A stretch of 64,000 nucleotides of DNA from Gordonia terrae (GTDB lineage: Bacteria > Actinomycetota > Actinomycetes > Mycobacteriales > Mycobacteriaceae): the NCBI RefSeq assembly GCF_001698225.1, contig NZ_CP016594.1:4402001-4466000 (forward strand), given 5' to 3'. Under the pieces are notes generated by a model. That model saw only the letters and a program-made list of their open reading frames with translations. It ran no database searches and was not told the origin of the DNA. A program made the position numbers and the translations under genes. Below, piece after piece: positions 52,460 through 61,140 of the stretch; position 1 is the stretch's first letter; every line of letters starts with the position of its first letter.

Positions 52460-53506
52460 GTGCCCGAGATCGCCGAGATCCCCATCTGCGTCGAGGATCT
52501 GACTCCCACATGGTTGACGGAACTGCTGGCGAGCAACGGCCACCCGACGATCATCGAATCCATCACCGCAGAACCGGTGGGCACCGGACAGATGGCCGGC
52601 TCGTACCGGTTGACGTTGAAACACGCTGGCAAGTCGGACATCCCGGAAACGATCGTCGCCAAGCTGGCAACCGGGGACACCGCACAACGGGAGCTCGGCT
52701 CGGGTGTGTTCCGTAACGAGGTGCGCTTCTACCGGGATCTCGCTGCGGGTTTCACCGTGCCGACGCCCACCTGCTTCGCCACGACGATCTCCGACGCGGG
52801 CACCGAGTTCGTGCTGCTGCTCGAGGACATGGGCAGCGCCGTCCAGGGCGATCAGATCTCCGGATGTTCGGCCGCACAGGCCGAGTCGGTCGCCGTCGCG
52901 GCCGCGGGCCTGCATGCACCCCGCTGGAACGACCCCACGCTCTTGGCGGAGATCCCGCTGCCCACCGCCTCCGATCGCGAGGTGATGGAGTCGATACTCG
53001 GCCCCATGGCCGAGCTGTATCGCGATCGTTTCGCGCCCGACGGTCTGTCGTCGTCGGCCATCGACTGGCTGGTCCACGAGGCCGGTGACTGGCTCGTCGC
53101 ACCGTTGACGAACACCGCCCTCATCCACGGTGATCTGCGCGTCGACAACATTCTCTTCGGACCGCTGGGCGAGGTCACGGTCATCGACTGGCAGACCATC
53201 ACCACCGGCAACCCACTCCGGGACATCGCCTTCCTGCTGAGCACCAGCCTGACGACCGAGGACCGTCGCCGACACGAACGCGGCATCGTGGCGTCGTATC
53301 ATCGCGCGCTGGTCACCGCGGGTGTCGAGAACTACACGCTCGACGAATGTTGGGACGACTATGTCGGCAATCTGATCCAGGCACCGCTCATCATCGTCTT
53401 CGGTTCCGCCGCTGCGCAACCCACCGAGCGTGGCACGGCGATGTTCGACGCCATGCTGTCGCGCAGCGCGGCCGCCATCGACGATCTCACCCCCGGCGGT
53501 CTCTGA
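52460..53506 (+). CDS. phosphotransferase-fold (aminoglycoside/EcKinase-like) protein
   Basis: A 348-residue kinase-like protein. The nucleotide lobe includes GTGQMAGSYRLTLKHAG and ETIVAKLATGD; the Brenner motif is ALIHGDLRVDNILF near residue 222, followed by VIDWQTITTGNPLRDIAF, giving catalytic Asp and Mg-binding Asn/Asp. Similar proteins sit beside acyl-CoA and sterol genes in mycobacteria, where they are unlikely to act on antibiotics. The GTG at 52460 has AAGGA seven bases upstream. Confidence 0.82.
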   Translation: MPEIAEIPICVEDLTPTWLTELLASNGHPTIIESITAEPVGTGQMAGSYRLTLKHAGKSDIPETIVAKLATGDTAQRELGSGVFRNEVRFYRDLAAGFTVPTPTCFATTISDAGTEFVLLLEDMGSAVQGDQISGCSAAQAESVAVAAAGLHAPRWNDPTLLAEIPLPTASDREVMESILGPMAELYRDRFAPDGLSSSAIDWLVHEAGDWLVAPLTNTALIHGDLRVDNILFGPLGEVTVIDWQTITTGNPLRDIAFLLSTSLTTEDRRRHERGIVASYHRALVTAGVENYTLDECWDDYVGNLIQAPLIIVFGSAAAQPTERGTAMFDAMLSRSAAAIDDLTPGGL

Positions 53507-53509
53507 CCC

Positions 53510-54505
53510 GTGCCGTCACTCGTCATCGGCGGCAACGGATTCCTCGGCTCCCGCCTCGTGCGCCGACTGATCGACTCCGGCGACGACGTCCGCGTTCTGA
53601 CCCGCTCGACGAGTGACCTCCGATCGCTCATCGGGCTCGACGTCGAGCACGTCACCGGCGATCTGTTCGACGACGCATCCCTCGAGCGAGCCATGCGCGG
53701 TTGCGAAGTGGTGTTCCACTGCGCCGTCGACACCCGCGCATGGTTGCGCGATGCCACTCCGCTCTACCGCACGAACGTCGATGCGCTGCGGTCGGTGCTG
53801 GACGTCGCCGCCCGGCAGTCGTTGCGCAGGTTCGTGTTCACCAGCAGTATCGCCACCATCGGTCGGGTTCGGGGTCGCCCGGCGACCGAAGCCGATCGGT
53901 TCAACTGGTCGCGACAGGCACCCGAATACGTGAAGAGTCGCGTGGCGGCCGAGAACCTGGTGCTGGAGCGGGCCCGGGACGGCGCCGTGCCCGCGGTCGC
54001 CATGTGCGTCGCCAACACCTACGGCCCTGGCGACTGGCAGCCCACACCACACGGAGCATTCGTCGCCGGTGCGGCACTCGGCAAGCTGCCGTTCAGCATT
54101 CGCGGGTGCCGCGCCGAGTCCGTCGGCATCGACGACGCGGCGTCGGCGCTCCACCTCGCGGCCGATCATGGCGAGGTGGGCGAACGCTACATCGTCTCCG
54201 AGCGCGCGATCGACACCGGCGAGGTCGTGTCGATCGCGGCGGCAACGGCAGATCGCCCGCCCCCACGACTGGTGCTGAACAGGGCCGCGCTCTATGCCTG
54301 CGGCGCGGCGGGTTCCGCGCGGGCCGTGCTGACCCGGAAGCCGGTGCAGTTGACGATCCCCTCGGTCCGGTTGATGCATTTCATGTCCGAGATGGATCAC
54401 GGCAAGGCCGAGCGTGACCTCGGTTGGCATCCGCGCCCGGTGACCCAGGCCATCGCCGACGGCGCCCGCTTCTGGCTCGAGCGCCGCGCCGCGCGCCACC
54501 CCTGA
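53510..54505 (+). CDS. extended SDR/NAD-dependent epimerase-like protein
   Basis: A 331-residue extended SDR of the 3-beta-HSD/dihydroflavonol-reductase kind. GGNGFLGSRLVRRLIDSG is at the N-terminus, and FVFTSSIATIG near residue 118 holds the Ser. The catalytic segment reads EYVKSRVAAE, so Arg stands where Lys of YxxxK is expected. That could lower or alter activity. It starts four bases after the phosphotransferase gene, so the two form an operon. The GTG start matches the Rossmann strand. Confidence 0.82.
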   Translation: MPSLVIGGNGFLGSRLVRRLIDSGDDVRVLTRSTSDLRSLIGLDVEHVTGDLFDDASLERAMRGCEVVFHCAVDTRAWLRDATPLYRTNVDALRSVLDVAARQSLRRFVFTSSIATIGRVRGRPATEADRFNWSRQAPEYVKSRVAAENLVLERARDGAVPAVAMCVANTYGPGDWQPTPHGAFVAGAALGKLPFSIRGCRAESVGIDDAASALHLAADHGEVGERYIVSERAIDTGEVVSIAAATADRPPPRLVLNRAALYACGAAGSARAVLTRKPVQLTIPSVRLMHFMSEMDHGKAERDLGWHPRPVTQAIADGARFWLERRAARHP

Positions 54506-54531
54506 TCCGAAGGAACCGCAAAACCCACTGG

Positions 54532-54731
54532 TCCCTGAGGTGCGAGGAGCGATAGCGACGAGCCACGAAGGGCCTGGTGAGGCACCTTGCGAGCCCTTCG
54601 TGGCTCGCTTCGCTCGCACCTCAGGGAGCAGTGATCTGGCCGCTTCGCTCGCACCTCAGGGAGCAGTGATTTGGCCGCTTCGCTCGCACCTCAGGGAGCT
54701 GTGTGTGTGGTTCTCTCGGCTTGGGGAGCAG
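54532..54731 (+). repeat. type 1 intergenic repeat with 35-base tandem array
   Basis: An inverted type 1 pair (GAGCCACGAAGGGC... and GCCCTTCGTGGCTC) spans about 54532-54630. The right arm is then repeated: CGCTTCGCTCGCACCTCAGG begins at 54606, 54641 and 54676, an exact 35-base period. A fourth degenerate unit ends near 54731. The 244-base convergent gap holds no gene. Confidence 0.85.
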
Positions 54732-54749
54732 TGTTCTGTATCCCTCGGA

Positions 54750-55658
54750 TCACCGCTCAGCAGGCCCCGCCAGGATGCCGGCGAGTTCGTCCAGGCTGTA
54801 GGGCGAGGTGTCCTTGTGGTCGCGGTAGGCGACGAAGCCCGCCTGCTGCGACTCGAATCGGCCGATGAAACCTCCCGCAGCGCTGAAGATCTCACCGGTC
54901 ACGTGCTCGGCCGCGTCGCTGGACAGGAACACGTACAGCGGTGCGACGTACTCGGGTGGGGCGGGATCGAGTGCCGCGTCACGCGTGAGATCGTCGAGTA
55001 TCCCGCGCCGGTGGAGTCCTTCGATGTGGGCGACGTAGTCGTCACCGGAGGACAATCGCGACTTCGCGCCCGGCATCACCACATTGACGCGTACCCGGTG
55101 ATCCCGGAGGTCGGCGGCTGCGGCGAGGGCGAGCGCGTTGACGCCACCCTTCGCGGCCGGATAACCACTGCCACCGAACATTCCGAGCGACGCGGCCGAA
55201 CCCGTGAGCACGACCGACCCCGACCCCTGCTCGACGAACACCCTTCCCGCGGCCTGCAGGAGGTGGAAGGCGCTCATCAGATGCGCGTCGACCTGGGCGC
55301 GGAACTCCTCCGCGGAGATCGTCAGGACCGTCGACCCGGGTGGTTCGGCGATGCCGGCACAGTTGATGGCGATGTCGAGGGCGCCGAATTCCGTCAGTGC
55401 GGTCTCGACCATCGTCTGGGCCACCCCGTCATCGCCCGCGGAGCCGGGCACGCCCACGGCGTAGCCTCCGCCCCCGCGGATCTCGGCCACCGTGTCGGCG
55501 ACGGCCTGCGAATCCCGGCCGTTGACGACGACCGAGACACCCTGGCCCGACAGCGCGTACGAGACGGCGAGACCGATACCCCGGGTCGCCCCCGCGACCA
55601 CGGCGACCCGACCCCCGAGTCCCGCGCCACCGGGTGACCAGCCGTCGCCGGAGGTCAC
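54750..55658 (-). CDS. SDR family oxidoreductase
   Basis: A 302-residue SDR. AGATRGIGLAVSYALSGQGV near residue 23, NCAGIAE (variant of NNAG) near residue 98, TGSAAS and YPAAK complete the fold. The C-terminal tail GFIGRFESQQAGFVAYRDHKDTSPYSLDELAGIL resembles that of peroxisomal-type multifunctional 3-hydroxyacyl-CoA dehydrogenases. The GTG at 55658 overlaps the stop of the 422-residue protein gene by four bases, linking it with the CYP51 cluster. Confidence 0.85.
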   Translation of the reverse strand: MTSGDGWSPGGAGLGGRVAVVAGATRGIGLAVSYALSGQGVSVVVNGRDSQAVADTVAEIRGGGGYAVGVPGSAGDDGVAQTMVETALTEFGALDIAINCAGIAEPPGSTVLTISAEEFRAQVDAHLMSAFHLLQAAGRVFVEQGSGSVVLTGSAASLGMFGGSGYPAAKGGVNALALAAAADLRDHRVRVNVVMPGAKSRLSSGDDYVAHIEGLHRRGILDDLTRDAALDPAPPEYVAPLYVFLSSDAAEHVTGEIFSAAGGFIGRFESQQAGFVAYRDHKDTSPYSLDELAGILAGPAER

Positions 55659-56923
55659 GCCGAGCTGCCCACCGGCGTGATCGGGATCGACCGCCCGCGG
55701 TCGACGAATTCGAAACTCGCACCCCCGCTGAAGCGCGCGACGGCCACCTCGCCGTACTCCTTCTGCGGACTGTCCGCCTTGGTGATCCGGACGACGAGAT
55801 CGCCGTCGGCTTCGATCGCATCCGCGACGACGAGGTACGGATCGACAGCGGTGGCGGCAGCCTGCAGCGGCTCGATGTGGTCGATATCGAGGATGGACGT
55901 CCAGCCGCCGTCGGTCATCGCCTCGGAATCCCGGGGGATGCGGACGACGACCGTGTCCCCGTCGGCCTCGGCGGTCAGCCCGGTGTACTGGGCCGGACCG
56001 AAACACGGGTGCAGGGCGAGCACCTGCGCGAGACCGGCGGCGTCGGTGGACACGCCGAGCGCGACCCGAATCCGGTCGGCGGCGAGTCCGGCGATGCCGG
56101 TCAACTGCTTACGGAAGATCTCGATGGCCTGCGCGTCGCTCTCGGCGTACCGACGCACGCTGACCAGAAAGCCCAGCGACAACAGCTGGTGTTGCAGTGC
56201 GACCTCTTCGGCGACCCGCACCAGAGCCGACGTCGACCACTCCGCGAACTGCAGGTCCTCGACGAGCGGACCGCGGTAGTCGACCCAGCCGTCGGACGCG
56301 GTGGTGTCGATGGCCGACAGAACGAGTTGCCCCGCCCGGGTCTCGAACATGTCCACCGAATCCGGTGGCAGCGGCAACTCGTCACGATCCGGTTCGATCG
56401 TCACCGTCCACTCGCAGTGCGGCGTGCGATCGACCGGACGGCGCGGCGGCCGGTGGACCGGACGGATCCGCGCGCGCCGATTGGTGGCGATGGCCGTCGC
56501 GTCGAAGGTGGGGTCCTCGATGTCGTGACACATGGTGGTCACGTAGTCGTCACCGAGCGGTTCGACGTCGAGCAGGGCGCCGCAGTGATCGAGCACGAAG
56601 GAACCGTGGTACTCGTCGTCGATCCGGTAGCGGAAGTCCATGAACTGCGGCGGCGCACCGATGTCGAGCTGCAGACACTTGAACATGTCCTCGACGCCGT
56701 CACCGTCGATCCCCAGAGCGCTACGCATCCGGTGTGTGTAGACCGGGCTGGCCGCCATCCACTCCTCGATGGCGACCTTCCCCATCACGTCCCGGCCGAA
56801 AGCGCTGATGAGGTGCGCCATCCCGCTGCGGTCGATCATCTGGCCCGACAACAACAGTTCCGGTACGAGCACGGCGAGCTGATCCTGACTCAGACCTTGA
56901 TAGGTCGGGGCTGTGGAAGTCAT
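55655..56923 (-). CDS. unknown 422-residue protein of the CYP51 cluster
   Basis: Not recognised as any family I can name. The N-terminal half (residues 1-160) has LVPELLLSGQMIDRSGMAHLISAFGRD and then FVLDHCGALLDVEPLGDDYV and MCHDIEDPTFDATA, in which conserved-looking His, Cys and Asp residues could bind metal or haem. A basic Arg/Pro-rich stretch follows. The C-terminal half is helical (VEDLQFAEWSTSALVRVAEEVALQHQLL) with an alpha/beta ending. No signal peptide or membrane segment. Fully coupled to the SDR downstream and six bases after the SnoaL-like gene, so it shares that operon. Confidence 0.75.
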   Translation of the reverse strand: MTSTAPTYQGLSQDQLAVLVPELLLSGQMIDRSGMAHLISAFGRDVMGKVAIEEWMAASPVYTHRMRSALGIDGDGVEDMFKCLQLDIGAPPQFMDFRYRIDDEYHGSFVLDHCGALLDVEPLGDDYVTTMCHDIEDPTFDATAIATNRRARIRPVHRPPRRPVDRTPHCEWTVTIEPDRDELPLPPDSVDMFETRAGQLVLSAIDTTASDGWVDYRGPLVEDLQFAEWSTSALVRVAEEVALQHQLLSLGFLVSVRRYAESDAQAIEIFRKQLTGIAGLAADRIRVALGVSTDAAGLAQVLALHPCFGPAQYTGLTAEADGDTVVVRIPRDSEAMTDGGWTSILDIDHIEPLQAAATAVDPYLVVADAIEADGDLVVRITKADSPQKEYGEVAVARFSGGASFEFVDRGRSIPITPVGSSA

Positions 56924-56929
56924 GTCAGC

Positions 56930-57475
56930 TCACCAGAACGCGACCGGGGCCTTGCCGAAGTCGTACCACCCCGGCAGATTTCCGGGCGCCGACTTCTCCA
57001 CTCGCTTCAGCATCGGCTCGCTCATCGCGTTGTTCTTCATCATCTCGATGAACAGCGCGGAGACGTTCCCGTAGTCGAAGAAGTCACGCTGCCAGCGGAA
57101 CTGGAAGTTGCCGCCGTACTTGAACCAGCTGCCCTGGATGCCCTCGAGCGCGTAATGGCTGCCGTCCTCGCGGGTGCCCTCGTAGATCTGCTTCCACAGT
57201 CCGATCATGTCGCCGGTCCGGTCATCGATGACCCAGGCCTGGTAGGGATACTCCCACCCCTGCAGACCTTCCATCTCCTGGCCGAGGGCGAGCTCGCGGA
57301 TCTCCTCGCGACCCACGGCCATGAAGTCCTTGTTGGGGCCGTAGTTCCACCCGTAGGTGGCGTCCTCGGTGTAGAAGTCGGCCAGGGGCTTCCAATCCCC
57401 CGCCTTCTCGGCCTCGATGTTGGCGGCGAGCCACCGTTCCTTCATCTCGTCGAGTTCGGCACGGTCAAAAGACAT
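56930..57475 (-). CDS. SnoaL/NTF2-like protein
   Basis: A 181-residue protein with an NTF2-like fold: FYTEDATYGWNYGPNKDFMAVGREEIRELALG, then WEYPYQAWVIDDRTGDMIGLWKQIYEG, then SWFKYGGNFQFRWQRDFFDYGNV. Family members include ketosteroid isomerases and limonene epoxide hydrolases, so a steroid or terpenoid substrate is plausible beside CYP51. The ATG at 57475 follows AAGGTGGAACAC; an ATG five codons earlier lacks such a site. Confidence 0.8.
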   Translation of the reverse strand: MSFDRAELDEMKERWLAANIEAEKAGDWKPLADFYTEDATYGWNYGPNKDFMAVGREEIRELALGQEMEGLQGWEYPYQAWVIDDRTGDMIGLWKQIYEGTREDGSHYALEGIQGSWFKYGGNFQFRWQRDFFDYGNVSALFIEMMKNNAMSEPMLKRVEKSAPGNLPGWYDFGKAPVAFW

Positions 57476-57528
57476 GTGTTCCACCTTCATTCGGTCGTTC
57501 AGGTCGTGCGTGGGAGGTGATCGGGAAT

Positions 57529-57720
57529 TCAGCCCTCGATGATCCGGAGGGCTTGGGTCGGGCAGTAGTGCACGCCGGCCTCGACCTCGGCGCGCTGGGA
57601 TTCGTCAGGGGTCGCGTCGAGGATCTCCACATGGTCGGTGTGCGCGGCGAAGACCTCGGGCGCCTCGAGCTCACACATCCCATGCCCCTGGCAGAGGTCC
57701 AGGTCCACCTCGACGCGCAT
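57529..57720 (-). CDS. 3Fe-4S ferredoxin
   Basis: A 63-residue ferredoxin. CQGHGMC and the distal CPTQAL give a C-x5-C...CP pattern with three cysteines, the 3Fe-4S type that feeds electrons to P450s. It matches Rv0763c, the ferredoxin partner of M. tuberculosis CYP51. ATG 57720 overlaps the CYP51 stop by one base (TGATG); a GTG one codon earlier is possible. A partner reductase is not adjacent. Confidence 0.92.
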   Translation of the reverse strand: MRVEVDLDLCQGHGMCELEAPEVFAAHTDHVEILDATPDESQRAEVEAGVHYCPTQALRIIEG

Positions 57721-59087
57721 CACGCGTCCTGACGCTTGCGATAGGCGACGCGACAGGGCTGCTGCAATTGGACGACCATCTTGGAATGGTCGTTGCGGTA
57801 GCTCTCCGGGGGCTGGAGCATCTCGAACTCGTAGTTCTGGAAGAGCACCGAGAAGATCGCCTTCAGCTGCATGATCGCGAATTGCGCACCGACGCAACGA
57901 TGACGACCGGCGCCGAAGGGGATCCAGGTCCACCGATTGACCAGATCCTCTTGCCGCGGCTTGTCGTAACGGTCGGGGTCGAAGGCGTCCGCCTCGGGGA
58001 AGTCCTCGGGCAGCCGGTTGGAGATCGCCGGTGAGACGGCGATCGATTGCCCGGCCTTCACCTCGAAGTCCTCGACGTGGAAGTCGTTCTGCACCACGCG
58101 CATGAGGATGATGAGCGGCGGGTGCAGCCGCAGCGCTTCTTTGAGCGCGTTCTCGAGCTGCGGCATCTGACGGGTGTGCGCGAAGGTGTATTCCGGGCGC
58201 TCACCGGGCGGGGTCTCGCCGTAGATCTCGTCGAGCTCCTCGTACACCCGTCGCATGTAGTCGGGATTGCGCAAGAGTTCGATGAGGGTCCACGCGGCGG
58301 TGCCCGACGTCGTGTGGTGGCCCGCGAACATCATCGAGATGAACATGCCGGTGATGGTGTTCGCGTCGAAGCCGACCTGGACGAGGACGTCCATCAGGTC
58401 CCGGTCTTCCTTGTTCTCGGTCGGGTTCGCGATTCGCTCGTCCATCACGCCCTGGATGAACTCGACCAGTTCGGCCCGGGCCTCGTCGCGCTTGCGGAAG
58501 CTCTCGATGTCGGCCTTGTAGTCCACATACGCGATCGGGTCGGTGCCCTTCTCGAGGTCGTGGAACAGGTGGGCGATGTGCCCGCTGAGCCGCTCCCGGA
58601 ACTTCCGACCGATGAGGCACGACGACGAGGTGTACAGCGTCAGTTCGGAGAAGAAGTCGAGCAGGTCGATCTCCCCCTCGTCGCCCCACTCGGCGATGAT
58701 CCGCTCGACCTCGTTGGGGATGGTCACCGCGTGCTGCTTCATGTGTGCGCCCTTGAGCGCCGAGTTGTGGATCGCCTTCGACCGCTCCTCGGGGCTGGTG
58801 TCGAACACGACGCCCTCACCGAACACCGGTGTCATGAACGGATAGGCGGCCGCCTGGTCCAGATCCTCTTCGGGCGCGCGGAAGAACTCCTCACTCGCCG
58901 CCGATCCCGAGACCAGCACCACCTCGCGGTCGGCGAGCTGGAACATGCCGACGTCACCGCATTCCTCGCGGACGCGCCAGAACAGCGAGATCGGGTCGGT
59001 GGCGAGTTCGTCGAGATGTCCGTGTTCGCCCTCGCCACCCGAGACGCGATTCGGTTGCTTCAGGCCTGATTCGGTGATGGCGGTCAT
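57720..59087 (-). CDS. cyp51: cytochrome P450 CYP51 (sterol 14-alpha-demethylase)
   Basis: A 455-residue CYP51. RVSGGEGEHGHL, LDQAAAYPFMTPVFGEGVVFD (B-prime/C helix), MMFAGHHTTSGTAAWTLIEL (I helix), EALR (ExxR) and FGAGRHRCVGAQFA with haem-ligand Cys398 are all present and are nearly the same as in M. tuberculosis CYP51. It removes the 14-alpha-methyl group of lanosterol-type sterols. No sterol synthesis genes are in the window, so its natural substrate is open. The N-terminus is a few residues longer than in Mtb. Start 59087 overlaps the SDR stop. Confidence 0.96.
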   Translation of the reverse strand: MTAITESGLKQPNRVSGGEGEHGHLDELATDPISLFWRVREECGDVGMFQLADREVVLVSGSAASEEFFRAPEEDLDQAAAYPFMTPVFGEGVVFDTSPEERSKAIHNSALKGAHMKQHAVTIPNEVERIIAEWGDEGEIDLLDFFSELTLYTSSSCLIGRKFRERLSGHIAHLFHDLEKGTDPIAYVDYKADIESFRKRDEARAELVEFIQGVMDERIANPTENKEDRDLMDVLVQVGFDANTITGMFISMMFAGHHTTSGTAAWTLIELLRNPDYMRRVYEELDEIYGETPPGERPEYTFAHTRQMPQLENALKEALRLHPPLIILMRVVQNDFHVEDFEVKAGQSIAVSPAISNRLPEDFPEADAFDPDRYDKPRQEDLVNRWTWIPFGAGRHRCVGAQFAIMQLKAIFSVLFQNYEFEMLQPPESYRNDHSKMVVQLQQPCRVAYRKRQDA

Positions 59088-59896
59088 CCATCCGTCCCCT
59101 TCTCCTGTACTGCCTGTCGTTTCTTGTCGCTGACTGCGCCTTCGGCCTCCACCTCGACCGACCGCATGTGCGCCCCGCGCGGCATGGTCACCATCGCCGC
59201 GACGGCCTGCGCGATGTGTTCGGGCGAGAGGAAATTGCCGTGGCGGGCCAGACCATGTGTGATCCAGTCGTTGAGCATGTCCTCGGTCGTCGTCGGATCC
59301 AGGTTCATCCCCATGCCGGTGAGGGTCTGTCCGGGACGGACGACCCCGGCCCGCACACCGGTCCCCTCGAGTTCGAGCTGGATGGTCGCGACGAGTCCGT
59401 CGATGCCCGACTTCGCGGCGACGTAGGCCGACGACCACGGCCGGGGGTGGATGGCGACGTCGGACCCGATGAACACGAAATCGCCTCGCGCACGGTCGAT
59501 CATGCCGCCGATCACCGCGCGGTAGATCCGGTAGGCGCCGGTGAGATGGATGTTGATCTGATCCGCGAAGTGGTCGGTGCCGGTCTCGTAGGAGAGACCG
59601 ACCGCGAGGTCACCGGCGCCGGCGACCACGATCTCCAGCGGCCCCAGGGCGGCCTCGGCCTTCGCCACGCAGTCGGGCACCGACTGCTCGTCGGTGACGT
59701 CGAGCGGCACTGCCACGGCCTCACCTCCGGCGGCGGTGATCGTGTCGGCCAGTTCCTGCAACTTCGCCACCCGGCGGGCGGCGAGGGCTACGGGATGGCC
59801 GGCCGCCGAGAGGAATTCGGCGGTGGCTGCGCCGATGCCCGACGACGCGCCCGCGACCAGGACCGGTCGGCGCTCGGGATGGGGTCGAAAAGCCAT
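59084..59896 (-). CDS. SDR between CYP51 and CYP123 (Rv0765c-like)
   Basis: A 270-residue SDR. VAGASSGIGAATAEFLSAAG near residue 14, VVAGAGDLAVG, FIGSDVA, YVAAK and GVVRPGQTLT mark the fold. It fits Rv0765c in order and strand. CYP51-linked SDRs may act on the 3-hydroxyl or a side-chain oxygen. The ATG at 59896 overlaps the CYP123 stop by one base, and the stop overlaps the CYP51 start by four. Confidence 0.9.
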   Translation of the reverse strand: MAFRPHPERRPVLVAGASSGIGAATAEFLSAAGHPVALAARRVAKLQELADTITAAGGEAVAVPLDVTDEQSVPDCVAKAEAALGPLEIVVAGAGDLAVGLSYETGTDHFADQINIHLTGAYRIYRAVIGGMIDRARGDFVFIGSDVAIHPRPWSSAYVAAKSGIDGLVATIQLELEGTGVRAGVVRPGQTLTGMGMNLDPTTTEDMLNDWITHGLARHGNFLSPEHIAQAVAAMVTMPRGAHMRSVEVEAEGAVSDKKRQAVQEKGTDG

Positions 59897-61140
59897 CAGC
59901 GCACCGTCACCTTCACCGGGAGCTCGGCGAAGCCGCGCACGTTCACCGAGTGGACCCGCACCGCCTTGTCGACGTCGATGTCCACCGCCCGGATCGATTT
60001 CACGACCTCGGTCAGGCCGATGTTCGCCTCCAGTCGCGCGAGGTGCGCACCGAGGCAGAAGTGCGCGCCCAGGCCGAAGCTCATCAGGGCCTGGCTGCAG
60101 TCGCGGCCGATCTCGTACCGGTCGGCGTCGGCGCCGAACACCTCGACGTCGCGGTTCGCCGAACCGACGAGCAGGAGAACGCGGTCGCCCGCCGGGATCA
60201 CGAAGTCGCCGTAGGGGGCGTCTTCGATGACCCGCCGCACGACGATCTGCGTCGAGTTGTCGTAGCGCAGCGTCTCCTCGGTCCAGTCCGGGACGACGAG
60301 TTCCGGGTCGGTGAAGACCTTGGCGAGCTCGTCGGGATTGCGCCAGCCCCAATACAGGGCATTGGCAAGCAGTTTGGTGGTGGTCTCGTTGCCCGCCACC
60401 ACCATCAGGACCATGAATCCGACGATCTCGTCCTCGGTGAGCTTCGTCTTCTCACGGGTCTCGTCGTCATCGATCTCGGCCGCGATGAGGGCCGAGACCA
60501 GATCCTCGCCGGGGTTCTTGCGGCGGTCGGCGATGAGCTCCGAATAGTACTTGTGCAGTTCGATGTACGCGTACACCGCCGCCTCGGGGAGGTCGAGGTC
60601 GCCGTCCTCTCGATGCAGCAGTAGGTCGGACTGGTGGCGCAACCGGGTGCGATCGGCTTCGGGCACACCCAGCAGTTCGGACACGACGTCCATCGGGAGC
60701 AGGGCGGCGAAGTCGTGCACGAAGTCGAATTCGCCCTTGTCCAGGCACTTGCTCCAGTGCTGGTGCGTGAGAGCGGTGATCCGGCCGGTCAGTTCGTTGA
60801 CGCGGCGGGGCGTGAAGCCCTTCGAGACCAGTTTGCGGATGCGCATGTGCTTTGGGTCGTCCATGGCGAGGAACGACATCGACTTGTGCGCGTCGGGACC
60901 GTACGCCGAGGGGTCCATCGACACGCCCCAGCTGTTCGAGAGTCGTTGGGTGTCACGGAATCCGGCCCGAACGTCGGCGTGTCCGGCGAGCGCCCAGAAG
61001 TTCATCCCACCGTGGTAGTAGACCGGCGCCTCCGCGCGGAGACGGGAATAGGTCGGATAGGGGTCCTCGTGGAAACCATAGGCATACGGGTCGAAGGGGA
61101 GCTCGCGCTCCATCCCCGGCACCGTCGTCGTTTCGGTCAT
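59896..61140 (-). CDS. cyp123: cytochrome P450 CYP123-like
   Basis: A 414-residue P450. YDFHEDPYPTYSRLRAEAPVYY-like opening, FLAMDDPKHMRIRKLVSKGFTPRRV, AGNETTTKLLANALYWG (I helix), EETLRYD (ExxR) and FGLGAHFCLGAHLARLEA with Cys362 are clear. It follows Rv0766c (CYP123A1) in place and sequence style. Substrate unknown; it may share the 3Fe-4S ferredoxin encoded downstream. The start is ATG 61140, overlapping the TetR stop. Confidence 0.9.
   Translation of the reverse strand: MTETTTVPGMERELPFDPYAYGFHEDPYPTYSRLRAEAPVYYHGGMNFWALAGHADVRAGFRDTQRLSNSWGVSMDPSAYGPDAHKSMSFLAMDDPKHMRIRKLVSKGFTPRRVNELTGRITALTHQHWSKCLDKGEFDFVHDFAALLPMDVVSELLGVPEADRTRLRHQSDLLLHREDGDLDLPEAAVYAYIELHKYYSELIADRRKNPGEDLVSALIAAEIDDDETREKTKLTEDEIVGFMVLMVVAGNETTTKLLANALYWGWRNPDELAKVFTDPELVVPDWTEETLRYDNSTQIVVRRVIEDAPYGDFVIPAGDRVLLLVGSANRDVEVFGADADRYEIGRDCSQALMSFGLGAHFCLGAHLARLEANIGLTEVVKSIRAVDIDVDKAVRVHSVNVRGFAELPVKVTVR

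Noticed and set aside
52187..53419. 410-codon minus-strand frame opposite the phosphotransferase gene
   Set aside because: No recognisable motif; the HGDLRVDN/DWQ kinase motifs are on the plus strand.
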